Shown here in pieces: positions 44,652 through 53,233 of a stretch of 64,000 nt of DNA. Both the position numbers and the translations under genes were made by a program. Location: the NCBI RefSeq assembly GCF_003601985.1, contig NZ_QZXA01000003.1:641300-705299 (forward strand), given 5' to 3'. The notes below the pieces were generated by a model. It was not told where the DNA came from. It did no database searches and saw only the letters and a list, made by a program, of their open reading frames with translations. Each line of letters begins with the position of its first letter. Within the stretch, counting starts at the first letter, position 1. Source of the DNA: Mesorhizobium jarvisii (lineage in GTDB: Bacteria; Pseudomonadota; Alphaproteobacteria; Rhizobiales; Rhizobiaceae).

Positions 44652-44668
44652 ATTACCTCTGGCGTAAT
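44652..44668. promoter_or_regulatory. Palindrome upstream of DUF1330 gene
   Basis: ATTAC-CTCTGGC-GTAAT, with perfect 5-bp arms 7 bases apart and further partial symmetry (CGATT before, AATCG after). It lies 78 bases before the DUF1330 start and could be the binding site of an unseen regulator. Confidence 0.4.
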
Positions 44669-44745
44669 CGCTTTGCGTCAGGCATTCCGGCAGATTTGCC
44701 CTTGCGAGGCCGGTTGGTCGGTCTCGATGCAAAGGGAGTTACGTC

Positions 44746-45066
44746 ATGACCGCTTACGCCATCGCCCATATGCGCCAAGTCACGATGGGGCCGCAGATCG
44801 TCGAGTATCTGCACAAGATCGATGCCACGCTGGAACCGTTTGGAGGCCGTTTCCTGGTCCATGGCGGCGATGTGGAGGTGATCGAGAACGACTGGCCGGG
44901 CAACCTCATCATCATCGAATTTCCCGACCGGCAGCATGTGCGCGAGTGGTATGCTTCGCCCGCCTATCAGGCAATATTGGCCTTGCGCACGGAGAACTCC
45001 CAATCCGATGTGGTGTTTGCCGACGGCGTCGAACATCCGCACAAGGCGACGGATGTCCTGGGCTAG
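44746..45066 (+). CDS. DUF1330 protein
   Basis: 106-residue protein of the DUF1330 family, dimeric alpha/beta barrel fold (YAIAHMRQVTMGPQIVEYLHKIDAT, FGGRFLVHGGDVEVIENDWPGNLIIIEFPD, AREWYASPAYQ-like block). Function is unknown; homologues are often stress- or detoxification-associated. A good ribosome site AAGGGAG precedes the ATG. It converges on metW with only 7 bases between stops. Confidence 0.88.
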   Translation: MTAYAIAHMRQVTMGPQIVEYLHKIDATLEPFGGRFLVHGGDVEVIENDWPGNLIIIEFPDRQHVREWYASPAYQAILALRTENSQSDVVFADGVEHPHKATDVLG

Positions 45067-45073
45067 ACGTGCC

Positions 45074-45688
45074 TTATCGTTTCAGCAGGAACACCGCCTG
45101 CTGGCCAAAGAAGTTCCAGAACCACCAGGGCATGGACAGGCCGATCTTCTGGCCGGCGGCGTCGAGCGCGGTTGCCTTTTCCACCGTCGCGCCAAGCTCT
45201 TCGCACAAATTGACGAAGTCGCGGATGGTGCAGAAGTGGATGTTGGGGGTGTCGTACCAGGAATAGGGCAGGTCCTGGGTCACCGGCATGCGGCCCTTGA
45301 CGAACAGCGACAGACGCACCCGCCAATGGCCGAAATTGGGGAAGGAGACGATCGCCCGGTTGCCGATGCGGAGCAACTCGTCGAGCACCAGCTTCGGGTT
45401 GCGCGTCGCCTGCAAGGTCTGCGACAGGACGACGAAGTCAAAACCCTTGTCGGGATAGAATTCGAGATCCTTGTCGGCATCGCCCTGGATGACGGAGAGG
45501 CCGCGCGCCACGCATTCGTTGACGCCGCGCTGCGACAGTTCCATTCCGCGGCCGTCGACCTGCTTGGTGTCCTGCAGCAATTCAAGCAGCGAGCCGTCGC
45601 CCGAACCAACATCGAGCACGCGGGACTGCGGTGGGATCAGATTGGCGACGACCTCGAGGTCGACGCGCTGGCTGCCGTTGACGCTCAT
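45074..45688 (-). CDS. metW: Methionine biosynthesis protein MetW
   Basis: 204-residue SAM-fold methyltransferase-like protein that acts with MetX in homoserine acylation. Family motifs: RVLDVGSGDGSLLELL, GMELSQRGVNECVARGL, QGDADKDLEFYPDKGFDFV and SFPNFGHWRVR. Start at 45688 fits the conserved N-terminus (MSVNGSQRVDLEVVANLI). It follows metX by 58 bases, with a hairpin repeat between, and is probably on the SAM-II-controlled transcript. Confidence 0.93.
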   Translation of the reverse strand: MSVNGSQRVDLEVVANLIPPQSRVLDVGSGDGSLLELLQDTKQVDGRGMELSQRGVNECVARGLSVIQGDADKDLEFYPDKGFDFVVLSQTLQATRNPKLVLDELLRIGNRAIVSFPNFGHWRVRLSLFVKGRMPVTQDLPYSWYDTPNIHFCTIRDFVNLCEELGATVEKATALDAAGQKIGLSMPWWFWNFFGQQAVFLLKR

Positions 45689-45706
45689 GATGTCGTCTCC
45701 TTTGCG

Positions 45707-45754
45707 GCGCATGATCCCGATCCCGAAAGTCTGCAACTTTCCGGGGTCATGCGC
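45707..45754. repeat. Intergenic hairpin repeat between metX and metW
   Basis: GCGCATGA (45707-45714) and TCATGCGC (45747-45754) are perfect arms, with CGAAAGT/ACTTTCCG pairing inside. It resembles the repeat at 16877. The element covers the stop codon of metX and lies within the metX-metW unit. Confidence 0.7.
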
Positions 45755-46916
45755 TTAGCCCTCTCGCCCGTGCTGCGGAGCCGATGAAGCCGTTGATGGC
45801 GGCGAACAGTTCCGGCTCGTCGAGCAGGAAGGCATCGTGGCCACGGTCGGTCTCGATCTCGACGAAGGACACGGACGCGCCGGCCGCGTTGAGCGCGTGC
45901 ACGATCGAGCGACTCTCTTCGGTCGGAAACAACCAATCCGAGGTGAAGGACACCAGGCAGAAGCGGGTTTTGGTGCCGGCAAAAGCATCCGCCAGCCGCC
46001 CGCCATGATCGGCGGCGAGATCGAAATAGTCCATTGACCGCGTCATGTAGAGATAGGAATTGGCGTCGAAGCGGTCGACGAAGGTCATGCCTTGGTGGCG
46101 CAGATAGCTTTCGATCTGGAAGTCGGCGTCGAAGCCGAAGGTCAGCGCCTCGCGATCCTGCAGATTGCGGCCGAATTTCCGGTGCAGGGCGGCTTCCGAC
46201 AGATAGGTTATGTGGGCGGCCATGCGCGCTACCGCCAACCCTTTTTCCGGGCGTTTGCCGTTTTCGAAATATTTGCCGCCGTGCCAGTCCGGATCGGCCA
46301 TCACGGCCTGCCGACCGACCTCATGGAAGGCAATGTTCTGCGAGGAATGGCGCGCACCGGTGGCGATCGGCAGCGCCGAAAAGACACGCTCCGGATAGCT
46401 CGACGCCCATTCCAGCACCTGCATGCCGCCCATCGAGCCGCCGAGCACGCAGAACAGTTTCTCGATGCCGAAATGGTCGATCAGCATCTGCTGCGCCCGC
46501 ACCATGTCGCGGATGGTGATGACCGGCAGGTCGAGCCCATAGGGCTTGCCGGTGGCGGGGTTGGTCGATGCCGGGCCGGTTGAACCCAGGCAGCCTCCGA
46601 TGACGTTGGAGCAGATGACGAAGAAACGGTTGGTGTCGATGATCTTGCCGGGGCCGATCAGCACTTCCCACCAGCCCGGCTTGCCGGTCACCGGATTGGT
46701 GTTGGCGACATGCTGGTCGCCGGTCAGAGCATGGCAGACGAGGATGGCATTGGCGCGGGCATCGTTCAGCGTGCCGTAGGTCTGGTAGGCGATCTGGAAC
46801 GGCGATAGCAGCGTGCCGGCGTCGAGCTTGAGCGGCTTGTCCGCCCCGAAGCGCAACACCGGGCTCGACGGCTGGTCGGCCTCGTTGTTGGTCTTTCCTG
46901 CGCGCAGAGCGGCCAT
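45747..46916 (-). CDS. metX: Homoserine O-acetyltransferase
   Basis: Acetylates homoserine in the first committed step to methionine. 389 residues, alpha/beta hydrolase fold. The nucleophile is S161 in LGGSMGGMQ, the acidic residue lies in SFTSDWLFP, and the His in [11 protein letters not shown]. Family marker [12 protein letters not shown] and the [12 protein letters not shown] block are present. The leader carries a SAM-II riboswitch and a terminator, so excess S-adenosylmethionine should reduce expression. AGGTGAG is the ribosome site. MetW follows. Confidence 0.96.
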   Translation of the reverse strand: MAALRAGKTNNEADQPSSPVLRFGADKPLKLDAGTLLSPFQIAYQTYGTLNDARANAILVCHALTGDQHVANTNPVTGKPGWWEVLIGPGKIIDTNRFFVICSNVIGGCLGSTGPASTNPATGKPYGLDLPVITIRDMVRAQQMLIDHFGIEKLFCVLGGSMGGMQVLEWASSYPERVFSALPIATGARHSSQNIAFHEVGRQAVMADPDWHGGKYFENGKRPEKGLAVARMAAHITYLSEAALHRKFGRNLQDREALTFGFDADFQIESYLRHQGMTFVDRFDANSYLYMTRSMDYFDLAADHGGRLADAFAGTKTRFCLVSFTSDWLFPTEESRSIVHALNAAGASVSFVEIETDRGHDAFLLDEPELFAAINGFIGSAARARGLSA

Positions 46917-46990
46917 TCTTGTCTCACCTGCTGCATCATATCAGGCGAAAAATCGCCGTCGATGCGTCCATCCGGCCGGCCGCGGACAAT

Positions 46991-47022
46991 AAAAAACCGG
47001 CATTGCCTTCGCAAAGCCGGTT
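46991..47022 (-). terminator. Intrinsic terminator in the metX leader
   Basis: Minus-strand RNA AACCGGC - UUUGCGAAGGCAAU - GCCGGUU is followed by a U-run, with an inner UUGC/GCAA stem. It lies 16 bases after the SAM-II aptamer and 75 bases before the metX start codon, so it would be the expression platform of a transcription-attenuating riboswitch. Confidence 0.85.
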
Positions 47023-47037
47023 ACGTCACGCAAACGG

Positions 47038-47091
47038 CCCTTTAGCGAATTGTTTAACGTGGCTGCAAGCCGACCGGCCAAATCACCACGG
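47038..47091 (-). promoter_or_regulatory. SAM-II riboswitch upstream of metX
   Basis: Minus-strand RNA reads CCGUGG-UGAUUUGGCCGG... then UUGCAG-CCACG, followed by AAUUCGCUAAAGGG. It matches the SAM-II consensus: P1 CGUGG/CCACG, the loop UGAUUU with UUGCA before P1', and the 3' GCUAAA-GGG that pairs back into the loop (CC with GG). SAM-II aptamers are known upstream of metX and metA in alphaproteobacteria. Identified by eye. Confidence 0.88.
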
Positions 47092-47134
47092 AACTGTTGC
47101 TGCCCTTCTAGAACTCGCCCGCGCTGCCGTCAAT

Positions 47135-47174
47135 GCCGACATCTGGGCCGACATCTGGGCCGACATCTGGGCCG
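47135..47174. repeat. Triplicated 12-bp tandem repeat between metX and hisC
   Basis: GCCGACATCTGG occurs three times in immediate succession (47135, 47147, 47159), followed by GCCG. It lies just upstream of the metX leader and before hisC. It is too short for CRISPR, and no coding use is likely because the frame that covers it lacks a plausible start. Confidence 0.9.
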
Positions 47175-47256
47175 GCTGCTGGCACCACTGCCACCTCTCG
47201 ACATTATCGGCCACGGCTTGTATTTCCGCTGCGGCCTCCGGATCGAGGCATTTTCG

Positions 47257-48381
47257 ATGGATTTTGCAAAAATGAACCAGACACCGGATCAGGCACGTCC
47301 AACCCCGCGCGCGGGTATCATGGACATCGACGCCTATGTGCCGGGCAAGAGCGCCGCACCCGCCGGTGTCGCCAAGGTCTACAAGCTATCGTCCAACGAG
47401 AACCCGCTTGGCCCGTCGCCGAAGGCGATCGAAGCCGCGCGTGAAGTCGCCGCCAGGCTCGACATCTATCCCGACGGTACCGCCAGGCGGCTGCGCGAGG
47501 CGATCGCGGAAGTGCATAGCCTCAACGCGCAGAACATCATCTGCTCCAACGGCTCCGACGAGATCCTTGGCCTGCTGGCGCAGACCTATCTGGCGCCCGG
47601 CGACGAGGCGATATTCACCGAACACGCCTTCATGGTCTACAAGATCTACATCCAGTCGGCCGGGGCTGCGCCGATCGCGGTCAAGGAGACCGATGAGCGG
47701 GCCGACATCGATGCGATACTGGCGGCCGTCACGCTGCGAACCAAGATCGTGTTCCTTGCCAATCCCAACAATCCTACCGGCACCTATGTGCCGTTCCAGG
47801 AGGTGCGCCGCCTGCATGCCGGCCTGCCCAGACATGTGCTGCTGGTGCTCGACGCGGCATATGCCGAATATGTCCGCCGCAACGACTATGAGGCCGGCAT
47901 CGAACTGGTTGGCAGCGCCGAGAACGTGGTCATGACCCGCACCTTCTCCAAGATCGGCCTCGGTGGCGCGCGGATCGGCTGGATGTATGCGCCCATGCAC
48001 ATCGTCGATGCGATCAACCGCGTGCGCGGTCCCTTCAACGTCAATGCGACGGCGATCGAGGCCGGCATCGCGGCAATCCGCGACCGCGCCCATGTCGAGC
48101 GCAGCGTGGCGCATAACGAGACCTGGCTGACCTGGCTGAGCCAGGAGATGACTGGGCTCGGGCTGCGGGTGACGCCCAGCGTCGGCAATTTCCTGCTCAT
48201 TCACTTTCCCGATGATCAAAAGCATTCGGCGGCCGCGGCGGACGACTATCTGACCGCGCGCGGCTATATATTGCGGCGCGTTTCCGGCTACGGCTTCCCC
48301 AACGCGCTGCGCATGACCGTCGGCACGGAAGAGGCCAATCGCGGCGTCGTCGCCGCGCTCACGACATTCCTGAAAAGCTAG
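47257..48381 (+). CDS. hisC: Histidinol-phosphate aminotransferase
   Basis: PLP enzyme converting imidazole-acetol phosphate to histidinol phosphate, and often also acting on aromatic 2-oxo acids. 374 residues. Substrate and cofactor blocks: [38 protein letters not shown], and the PLP-lysine region [16 protein letters not shown]. The start at 47257 has GAGG eight bases upstream; 47272 is also possible. The reading from 47050 would run through the riboswitch region. Prephenate dehydrogenase follows after 23 bases, so both serve amino-acid synthesis. Confidence 0.94.
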   Translation: MDFAKMNQTPDQARPTPRAGIMDIDAYVPGKSAAPAGVAKVYKLSSNENPLGPSPKAIEAAREVAARLDIYPDGTARRLREAIAEVHSLNAQNIICSNGSDEILGLLAQTYLAPGDEAIFTEHAFMVYKIYIQSAGAAPIAVKETDERADIDAILAAVTLRTKIVFLANPNNPTGTYVPFQEVRRLHAGLPRHVLLVLDAAYAEYVRRNDYEAGIELVGSAENVVMTRTFSKIGLGGARIGWMYAPMHIVDAINRVRGPFNVNATAIEAGIAAIRDRAHVERSVAHNETWLTWLSQEMTGLGLRVTPSVGNFLLIHFPDDQKHSAAAADDYLTARGYILRRVSGYGFPNALRMTVGTEEANRGVVAALTTFLKS

Positions 48382-48404
48382 AACGCCCGAAAAGCAGGAA
48401 CACC

Positions 48405-49340
48405 ATGACATCACCGATGTTTGAAAAGATCGCGCTGGTCGGCATCGGCCTGATCGGCTCGTCGCTGGCCCGCGTCATCCGACGCGAGGGTCTTGCCGGC
48501 CACGTTGCCATCTCGACCCGCAGCGCCGCGACGCTGAAGCGGGCGGAAGAGCTTGGACTGGGCGATTCCTACACGACCGACGCGAAGGAAGCGGTCCACA
48601 ATGCCGACCTGGTCATCGTCTCGGTGCCGGTCGGCTCGTCCGGTGCGGTGGCTGAGGAGATCGCGCCGGCGTTGAAGAAGGGCGCCATCCTCACCGATGT
48701 CGGCTCGACCAAGGCGTCGGTCATCGCCCAGATGCAGCCGCATGTGCCTGATGGCGTTCATTTCATTCCCGGCCATCCGCTGGCGGGCACGGAAAAATCC
48801 GGACCGGATGCCGGTTTCGCCGATCTGTTCGACAATCGCTGGTGCATCTTCACGCCGTTGCCAGGCACCGATCCGGACGCGCTTGAGAGGCTGTCGGAAT
48901 TCTGGCGCCGTTGCGGCGCCAACATCGACACGATGGATCCCCAGCATCACGATATGACGCTCGCCATCGTCTCGCATCTGCCGCACATCATCGCCTACAA
49001 CATCGTCGGCACCGCCGACGATCTGGAATCGGTGACCAAGACGGAAGTCATCAAATATTCCGCCTCCGGCTTTCGCGACTTCACGCGTCTGGCCGCCTCC
49101 GACCCGACCATGTGGCGGGACGTCTGCCTGCACAACAAGGACGCCATTCTCGAAATGCTGGCGCGGTTCTCGGAAGATCTGGCATTCCTGCAGCGGGCGA
49201 TCCGCTGGGGCGATGGCGACAAATTGTTCGACCTGTTCACCCGCACTCGGGCGGTACGCCGCTCGATCATCGAGGCCGGCCAGGATATCGACGTGCCGGA
49301 TTTCGGCCGCCAGGCGGTCGAGCACCCGTCGAAGAACTAG
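48405..49340 (+). CDS. Prephenate/arogenate dehydrogenase (TyrA-type)
   Basis: NAD-dependent dehydrogenase for tyrosine synthesis, 311 residues. The nucleotide-binding loop is VGIGLIGSSLARV at about 12-24. VPVGSS, DVGSTKASV, HFIPGHPLAGTEKSG and the helical domain with SHLPHIIAYNI are characteristic of TyrA_PDH. It lacks a chorismate mutase domain. A clear GCAGGAAC ribosome site precedes the ATG. It is cotranscribed with hisC; the stop overlaps the convergent kinase gene by four bases. Confidence 0.93.
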   Translation: MTSPMFEKIALVGIGLIGSSLARVIRREGLAGHVAISTRSAATLKRAEELGLGDSYTTDAKEAVHNADLVIVSVPVGSSGAVAEEIAPALKKGAILTDVGSTKASVIAQMQPHVPDGVHFIPGHPLAGTEKSGPDAGFADLFDNRWCIFTPLPGTDPDALERLSEFWRRCGANIDTMDPQHHDMTLAIVSHLPHIIAYNIVGTADDLESVTKTEVIKYSASGFRDFTRLAASDPTMWRDVCLHNKDAILEMLARFSEDLAFLQRAIRWGDGDKLFDLFTRTRAVRRSIIEAGQDIDVPDFGRQAVEHPSKN

Positions 49341-50266
49341 GCTGTTTCGGGCCAGGTCGCCGCGACCATGGCCAGCGTCTCGGCCCGATCCGGCGCGCCG
49401 AGCCTGCCGCCAAAGCGCAGGCATTTGAGCGCGGCGGCGGCACTTGCAAAGCGCAAGGCCTGCTCGACCGGCATGGCCTCCGTCAGTCCGACAGCAAGGG
49501 CGCCGTGAAAGACGTCGCCGGCGGCTAGCGTGTCAACCGCCTTGATCTTCGGTGCCGCGACATGACGGGATGATCCCGCCGCGCGATCGAACCACCAGGT
49601 GCCTGCCGCGCCGCCGGTGACGGCGACGAACGCATCGGTGCGGGAAGCCATGTCGGTGCAAGCGCTCGCCAGATCCAGCGCCTGGCCGCAGATGATGCGG
49701 ACGGCGGGCTCCGAGGCGACGATGTGCGAAGCCAGCGGCAACAGTTGCTCCAACACCGCCAGCGGGGCTGTGTCGGCATCGAGGATTGCCGGCCGGCCTG
49801 CCGCGCGCGCTGCCTTGAGGGCAAGCGCCGCGGCACCCGGCCAGCGCACGTCCACCAGCACGGCATCGAATGCCGTGATGTCGGCGAAAGGCAATGCCTC
49901 TGGATCGGCCTGGGCCAGGCTGTCATAGAAAGGCACGATGATGCGCTCGCCATGCGCGTCGACCAGGATCGAGGCCAATGCCGAGCGGGCGCTGCCGACG
50001 CGGCGGACATAGCCGCAGTCGACACCCTCGGCCTCGATCCCGGCGATCAGCTGATCGCCAATGAGGTCGTCGCCGGCGCTCGCCCATAGCGACACCTCGG
50101 CGCCCAGGCGATGCGCGGCGCAGGCGGCACTGGTGGCCATGCCCGAGGCGATCTGCACACCGTCGGCGGCGATGAACTTGCCCTGGTGCGTGGGCAGCGT
50201 CTCGACACGCAGGATGGTGTCCAGCGTCAGCGCGCCGACGCTGAGGAGCCTCGGGGGGCTTGCCAT
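49337..50266 (-). CDS. PfkB-family sugar or nucleoside kinase
   Basis: 309-residue ribokinase-fold enzyme. The catalytic-base motif appears as DTLAAGDVFHGAL (DTxGAGD type with one Gly replaced by Ala), and the N-terminus VGALTLDTILRVE and GGxxxN-like ASGMATSAACAAHRLG are characteristic. Substrate could be ribose, a ketohexose or a nucleoside; nothing decides it. It is eight bases from the DUF2125 gene in the same direction and overlaps prephenate dehydrogenase tail-to-tail. Confidence 0.85.
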   Translation of the reverse strand: MASPPRLLSVGALTLDTILRVETLPTHQGKFIAADGVQIASGMATSAACAAHRLGAEVSLWASAGDDLIGDQLIAGIEAEGVDCGYVRRVGSARSALASILVDAHGERIIVPFYDSLAQADPEALPFADITAFDAVLVDVRWPGAAALALKAARAAGRPAILDADTAPLAVLEQLLPLASHIVASEPAVRIICGQALDLASACTDMASRTDAFVAVTGGAAGTWWFDRAAGSSRHVAAPKIKAVDTLAAGDVFHGALAVGLTEAMPVEQALRFASAAAALKCLRFGGRLGAPDRAETLAMVAATWPETA

Positions 50267-50273
50267 GGTCGCG

Positions 50274-51272
50274 CTATTGCACCGGCTTGATCTTGCCGAG
50301 CGGGATGAAGCCGAGCGAGGCTTTGCCCTTGACCACTTTCAGCGGCATCGACGGTTCGCTGCCGAGCATGGCGAGCGCGGCAAATCCCTGTTCGATCGCA
50401 TTCTTCTGCTCGGGTATGGCGCCGGCAAGGATGGCCGCCACGGCCTTCGGATCCTTGATCCTGATCATCAGATCGGCGTCGACCAGGCCTTCGGCGTCGA
50501 CCGACAGCGGCCCGGAAACGGTGACCCGCGCCGTGCCCGACGACAAATCGAGGTTGCGGATCTCTACCCTTTGGCCGCGAAGGCTCGTCACCTGCGTTCC
50601 GATCAGCGCGACACCATTCTTCAGCGTGGCGTCGCCGCTGGCATCGAGCGCCGGCAGCACGCGGCCGCCGATCGCATCCGGGTCGATCTCCAGATCGGTG
50701 AAGCTGCCGGCATAATCGACGTCCTGACCGTTCGGCTGCAGCTGGCCGGCCGCCCTGCCGGCGCTGAACAGTTCCACCGGGTCGGTGTCGTCGGCCGGGT
50801 CCGTCTGGCCCGACAGGCCTTCCGCCTGCAGCGCAACGCGCTGCGGCAGCGGCCATGAAAGCTTGACCTTGGCCTGCAGATTGTCCCAGTCGATCCACAG
50901 CGGCACCATGCCGGGGACGGAGGTCCTGAGCGGACCGCGCAGATCGGCGACCGGCGACAAGGGCTGGATGATCTGGGCGACGGCATTGAAGGAGCCGGCC
51001 GAGGCTGCGATGTTCTTGGCATCGTCCTCATACGCCAGATTGTCGCAGGAGACGGTAAAGCTCAGGGGATAGCCGCTGACCTGGAGATTGGCGCAGCCGG
51101 CATTGATGCCGCTCTTGTTGAGCGTGGCGACCGCCTTGTCGGCCTCGACCCTGACCCTGTTGGCCAGATAGAACCAGCCGCCGCTGTAGATGGCGAACAA
51201 CACAACGATGAACGCCACAAGCCAGAACAGGCCGCGGCGGGACTTTGGTTGGCGTTCGTCACTTGACGTCAT
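50274..51272 (-). CDS. DUF2125 protein, probably membrane-anchored
   Basis: 332-residue protein with an N-terminal transmembrane helix (LFWLVAFIVVLFAIYSGGWF) after a short positively charged tail. The remaining part is a beta-rich DUF2125 domain (YPLSFTVSCDNLAYED, WIDWDNLQAKVKLSWP), seemingly periplasmic, found in rhizobia and relatives. Function is unknown. Start at 51272 is preferred; the longer reading from 51410 would be an unusual N-terminus and lies over the divergent promoter region. Confidence 0.88.
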   Translation of the reverse strand: MTSSDERQPKSRRGLFWLVAFIVVLFAIYSGGWFYLANRVRVEADKAVATLNKSGINAGCANLQVSGYPLSFTVSCDNLAYEDDAKNIAASAGSFNAVAQIIQPLSPVADLRGPLRTSVPGMVPLWIDWDNLQAKVKLSWPLPQRVALQAEGLSGQTDPADDTDPVELFSAGRAAGQLQPNGQDVDYAGSFTDLEIDPDAIGGRVLPALDASGDATLKNGVALIGTQVTSLRGQRVEIRNLDLSSGTARVTVSGPLSVDAEGLVDADLMIRIKDPKAVAAILAGAIPEQKNAIEQGFAALAMLGSEPSMPLKVVKGKASLGFIPLGKIKPVQ

Positions 51273-51424
51273 GCTTTGGCTCTCATTAACCCACGGTGTT
51301 GGTGGACGAACCTTCGATTCCAACAACCAGGTAGACATTGACGGATAGGTAGCCGGGGACGGGCGGAAAAAACACCGGTTTCCGGTGCGGTGTGGCCATT
51401 CTTTTTGCAATCAGGCACGGCGAT

Positions 51425-51946
51425 ATGGGCGATTTTTGGGTGTTTGGCTACGGTTCGCTGATCTGGCGGCCGGGTTTCGCACATGTCGAGACACGGCGCG
51501 CCCATCTGCACGGCTACCGCCGCTCGCTCTGTGTCTATTCCTTCGTGCATCGCGGCACGCGCCAGCGGCCCGGGCTGGTGCTTGGCCTCGACCATGGCGG
51601 CTCCTGCGTCGGCCTGGCTTTCCGCGTGCCCGGCGAGTTGCGCGACGAGGTCATCGCCTATCTGCGCGAGCGCGAACTCGTCACATCAGTCTATCTCGAA
51701 CGCACGCTCAAGGTCCGTCTCGAGGGTGGCGGCACGGTCGAAGCGGTCGCCTACATCGTCGACCGCAAGCATGAGCAATATGCCGGCGCGCTGGATGCCG
51801 CGCATGCGGCCGCGGTGGTGCGCGGCGCTGTCGGCCAATCCGGCAACAACGAGGATTATGTGCTCAGCACGTTGAAGCATCTGGAAGCATTGGGCATCCG
51901 CGACCACTGGCTGGAGGATGTGGCACGGGGGATAGCGCCATCGTGA
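51425..51946 (+). CDS. ChaC-like gamma-glutamylcyclotransferase
   Basis: 173-residue enzyme that cleaves gamma-glutamyl peptides such as glutathione. The family hallmark VFGYGSLIWRPGF is at the N-terminus, then GYRRSLCVYSFVHRGT, and the catalytic-Glu region lies near RVPGELRDEVIAYL. C-terminal NEDYVLSTLKHLEALGI is typical. The start at 51425 gives the standard N-terminus MGDFWVFGYGSL. It is divergent from DUF2125 by 152 bases. No obvious ribosome site. Confidence 0.92.
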   Translation: MGDFWVFGYGSLIWRPGFAHVETRRAHLHGYRRSLCVYSFVHRGTRQRPGLVLGLDHGGSCVGLAFRVPGELRDEVIAYLRERELVTSVYLERTLKVRLEGGGTVEAVAYIVDRKHEQYAGALDAAHAAAVVRGAVGQSGNNEDYVLSTLKHLEALGIRDHWLEDVARGIAPS

Positions 51947-52069
51947 ATGGCTGGCTCTGCGGAAAGAGGGGATCAGGCCTTTGACCTCGAAGCGGCACGA
52001 CCTAGCTTAGGCTCCGAACCCAGCCAGCGGGCTGCATGCGCCCCATCCCAATCATCACGGAGAACCATC

Positions 52070-53017
52070 TTGCAGAAACGCCGTCTCGGTCGCACCGACC
52101 TTTCCATCGCGCCGCTGGTTCTGGGCGGCAATGTCTTCGGCTGGACCGCCGACGAGAAAACCTCGTTCGACCTGCTCGACCGCTTTGTGGCGGGCGGACT
52201 GAACGCCATCGATACGGCCGATGCCTATTCGCGCTGGGTGCCCGGTAACAAGGGCGGCGAATCGGAAACCATCATCGGCAACTGGATGAAGGACCGTGGC
52301 AACCGGGACAAGGTCGTGGTGATCACCAAGGTCGGCTCGGATATGGGGCAGGGGCACAAGGACCTGTCCGCCGCCTATATCGAAAAGGCCGTCGAGGCCT
52401 CGCTGAAGCGGCTGCGGACCGATGTCATCGACCTCTATCTGTCGCACTGGCCGGACCCGGCCACGCCCTATGAGGAAACGCTTGGCGCCTATGAGAAGCT
52501 GCTTGCCAAGGGCAAGGTCCGGCACATCGGCTGCTCGAACCTCGACGCCGGCCAGTTGCGCGCCGCGCTCGACGTGGCGAGCCTGCGAAGCCTGCCGCGC
52601 TACGAGGTGCTGCAGCCGGAATACAATCTCTACGACCGCTCCTCATTCGATGGGCCGTTGCGCGATCTGTGCGTGGCCGAGGATATCGGCGTGATCACCT
52701 ATTTCAGCCTGGCCAAGGGCTTCCTGAGCGGCAAATACCGCAGCGAGGCCGATCTTGGCCAAAGCGAACGCGGCGAGGGCGTCAGCAGCTATCTCAACGC
52801 GCGCGGCATGCGCATTCTGGCCGCTCTCGATGCCATATCCGCCAAGCATTCGGCGAAACAGGCGGAAGTCGCTCTTGCTTGGGCGATCGCGCGGCCAGGC
52901 GTCACCGCACCGATCGCCAGCGCCACTAAGGCCAGCCAGATGGACAGCCTGATCAAGGCGGCGTCGTTGAAATTGACCGCCGACGACATGGCCGAGCTCG
53001 ACAAAGCGAGCGACTGA
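52070..53017 (+). CDS. Aldo/keto reductase, TTG start
   Basis: 315-residue NADPH-dependent reductase of the AKR fold. N-terminal QKRRLGRTDLSIAPLVLGGN, the catalytic region with D (IDTADAYSRW), and the lysine in VITKVGSDMG plus SHWPDP are seen. The only start with a good ribosome site (GGAG, eight bases) is TTG 52070, because the in-frame ATGs further up would add residues foreign to the family. Substrate unknown. The flanking region after the stop is a repeat. Confidence 0.88.
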   Translation: MQKRRLGRTDLSIAPLVLGGNVFGWTADEKTSFDLLDRFVAGGLNAIDTADAYSRWVPGNKGGESETIIGNWMKDRGNRDKVVVITKVGSDMGQGHKDLSAAYIEKAVEASLKRLRTDVIDLYLSHWPDPATPYEETLGAYEKLLAKGKVRHIGCSNLDAGQLRAALDVASLRSLPRYEVLQPEYNLYDRSSFDGPLRDLCVAEDIGVITYFSLAKGFLSGKYRSEADLGQSERGEGVSSYLNARGMRILAALDAISAKHSAKQAEVALAWAIARPGVTAPIASATKASQMDSLIKAASLKLTADDMAELDKASD

Positions 53018-53033
53018 GGCTTCGGCCGCGATT

Positions 53034-53163
53034 AGAGCAGCTCGCCGTTTCATGGAAACGGCGAACCGCTCTATCTCTTCCTCTTGCCCCAAATCCCAAG
53101 GGAAAACGCTACGCGCTTTTCCCGGGAAAACCGCTTCACGCTTTTCCTGGAATTGTTCCATCC
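53034..53163. repeat. Composite rhizobial intergenic repeat
   Basis: A hairpin AGAGC...CGCCGTTTC-ATG-GAAACGGCG...GCTCT (53034-53072) followed by an array of CGCTTTTCCCGGGAAAACCGCTTCACGC-like blocks with CCCAAGGGAAAACG and TTCCTGGAATTG. It lies between the aldo/keto reductase gene and the LysE gene and is the same class as those at 16877 and 59450. Confidence 0.75.
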
Positions 53164-53233
53164 GCACGAACGTCCAAGACCACCCTCCTGCCTTGCCATA
53201 GTGTCCTCCGCTATTGGCAAGACAGAGGGTGCA

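Noticed and set aside
47135..47174. Tandem repeat as a CRISPR array
   Set aside because: Units of 12 bases with no spacers and no cas genes; it is a simple triplication.
47050..47256. Long N-terminal extension of HisC
   Set aside because: It overlaps the SAM-II riboswitch region and the tandem repeat; family length fits 47257.
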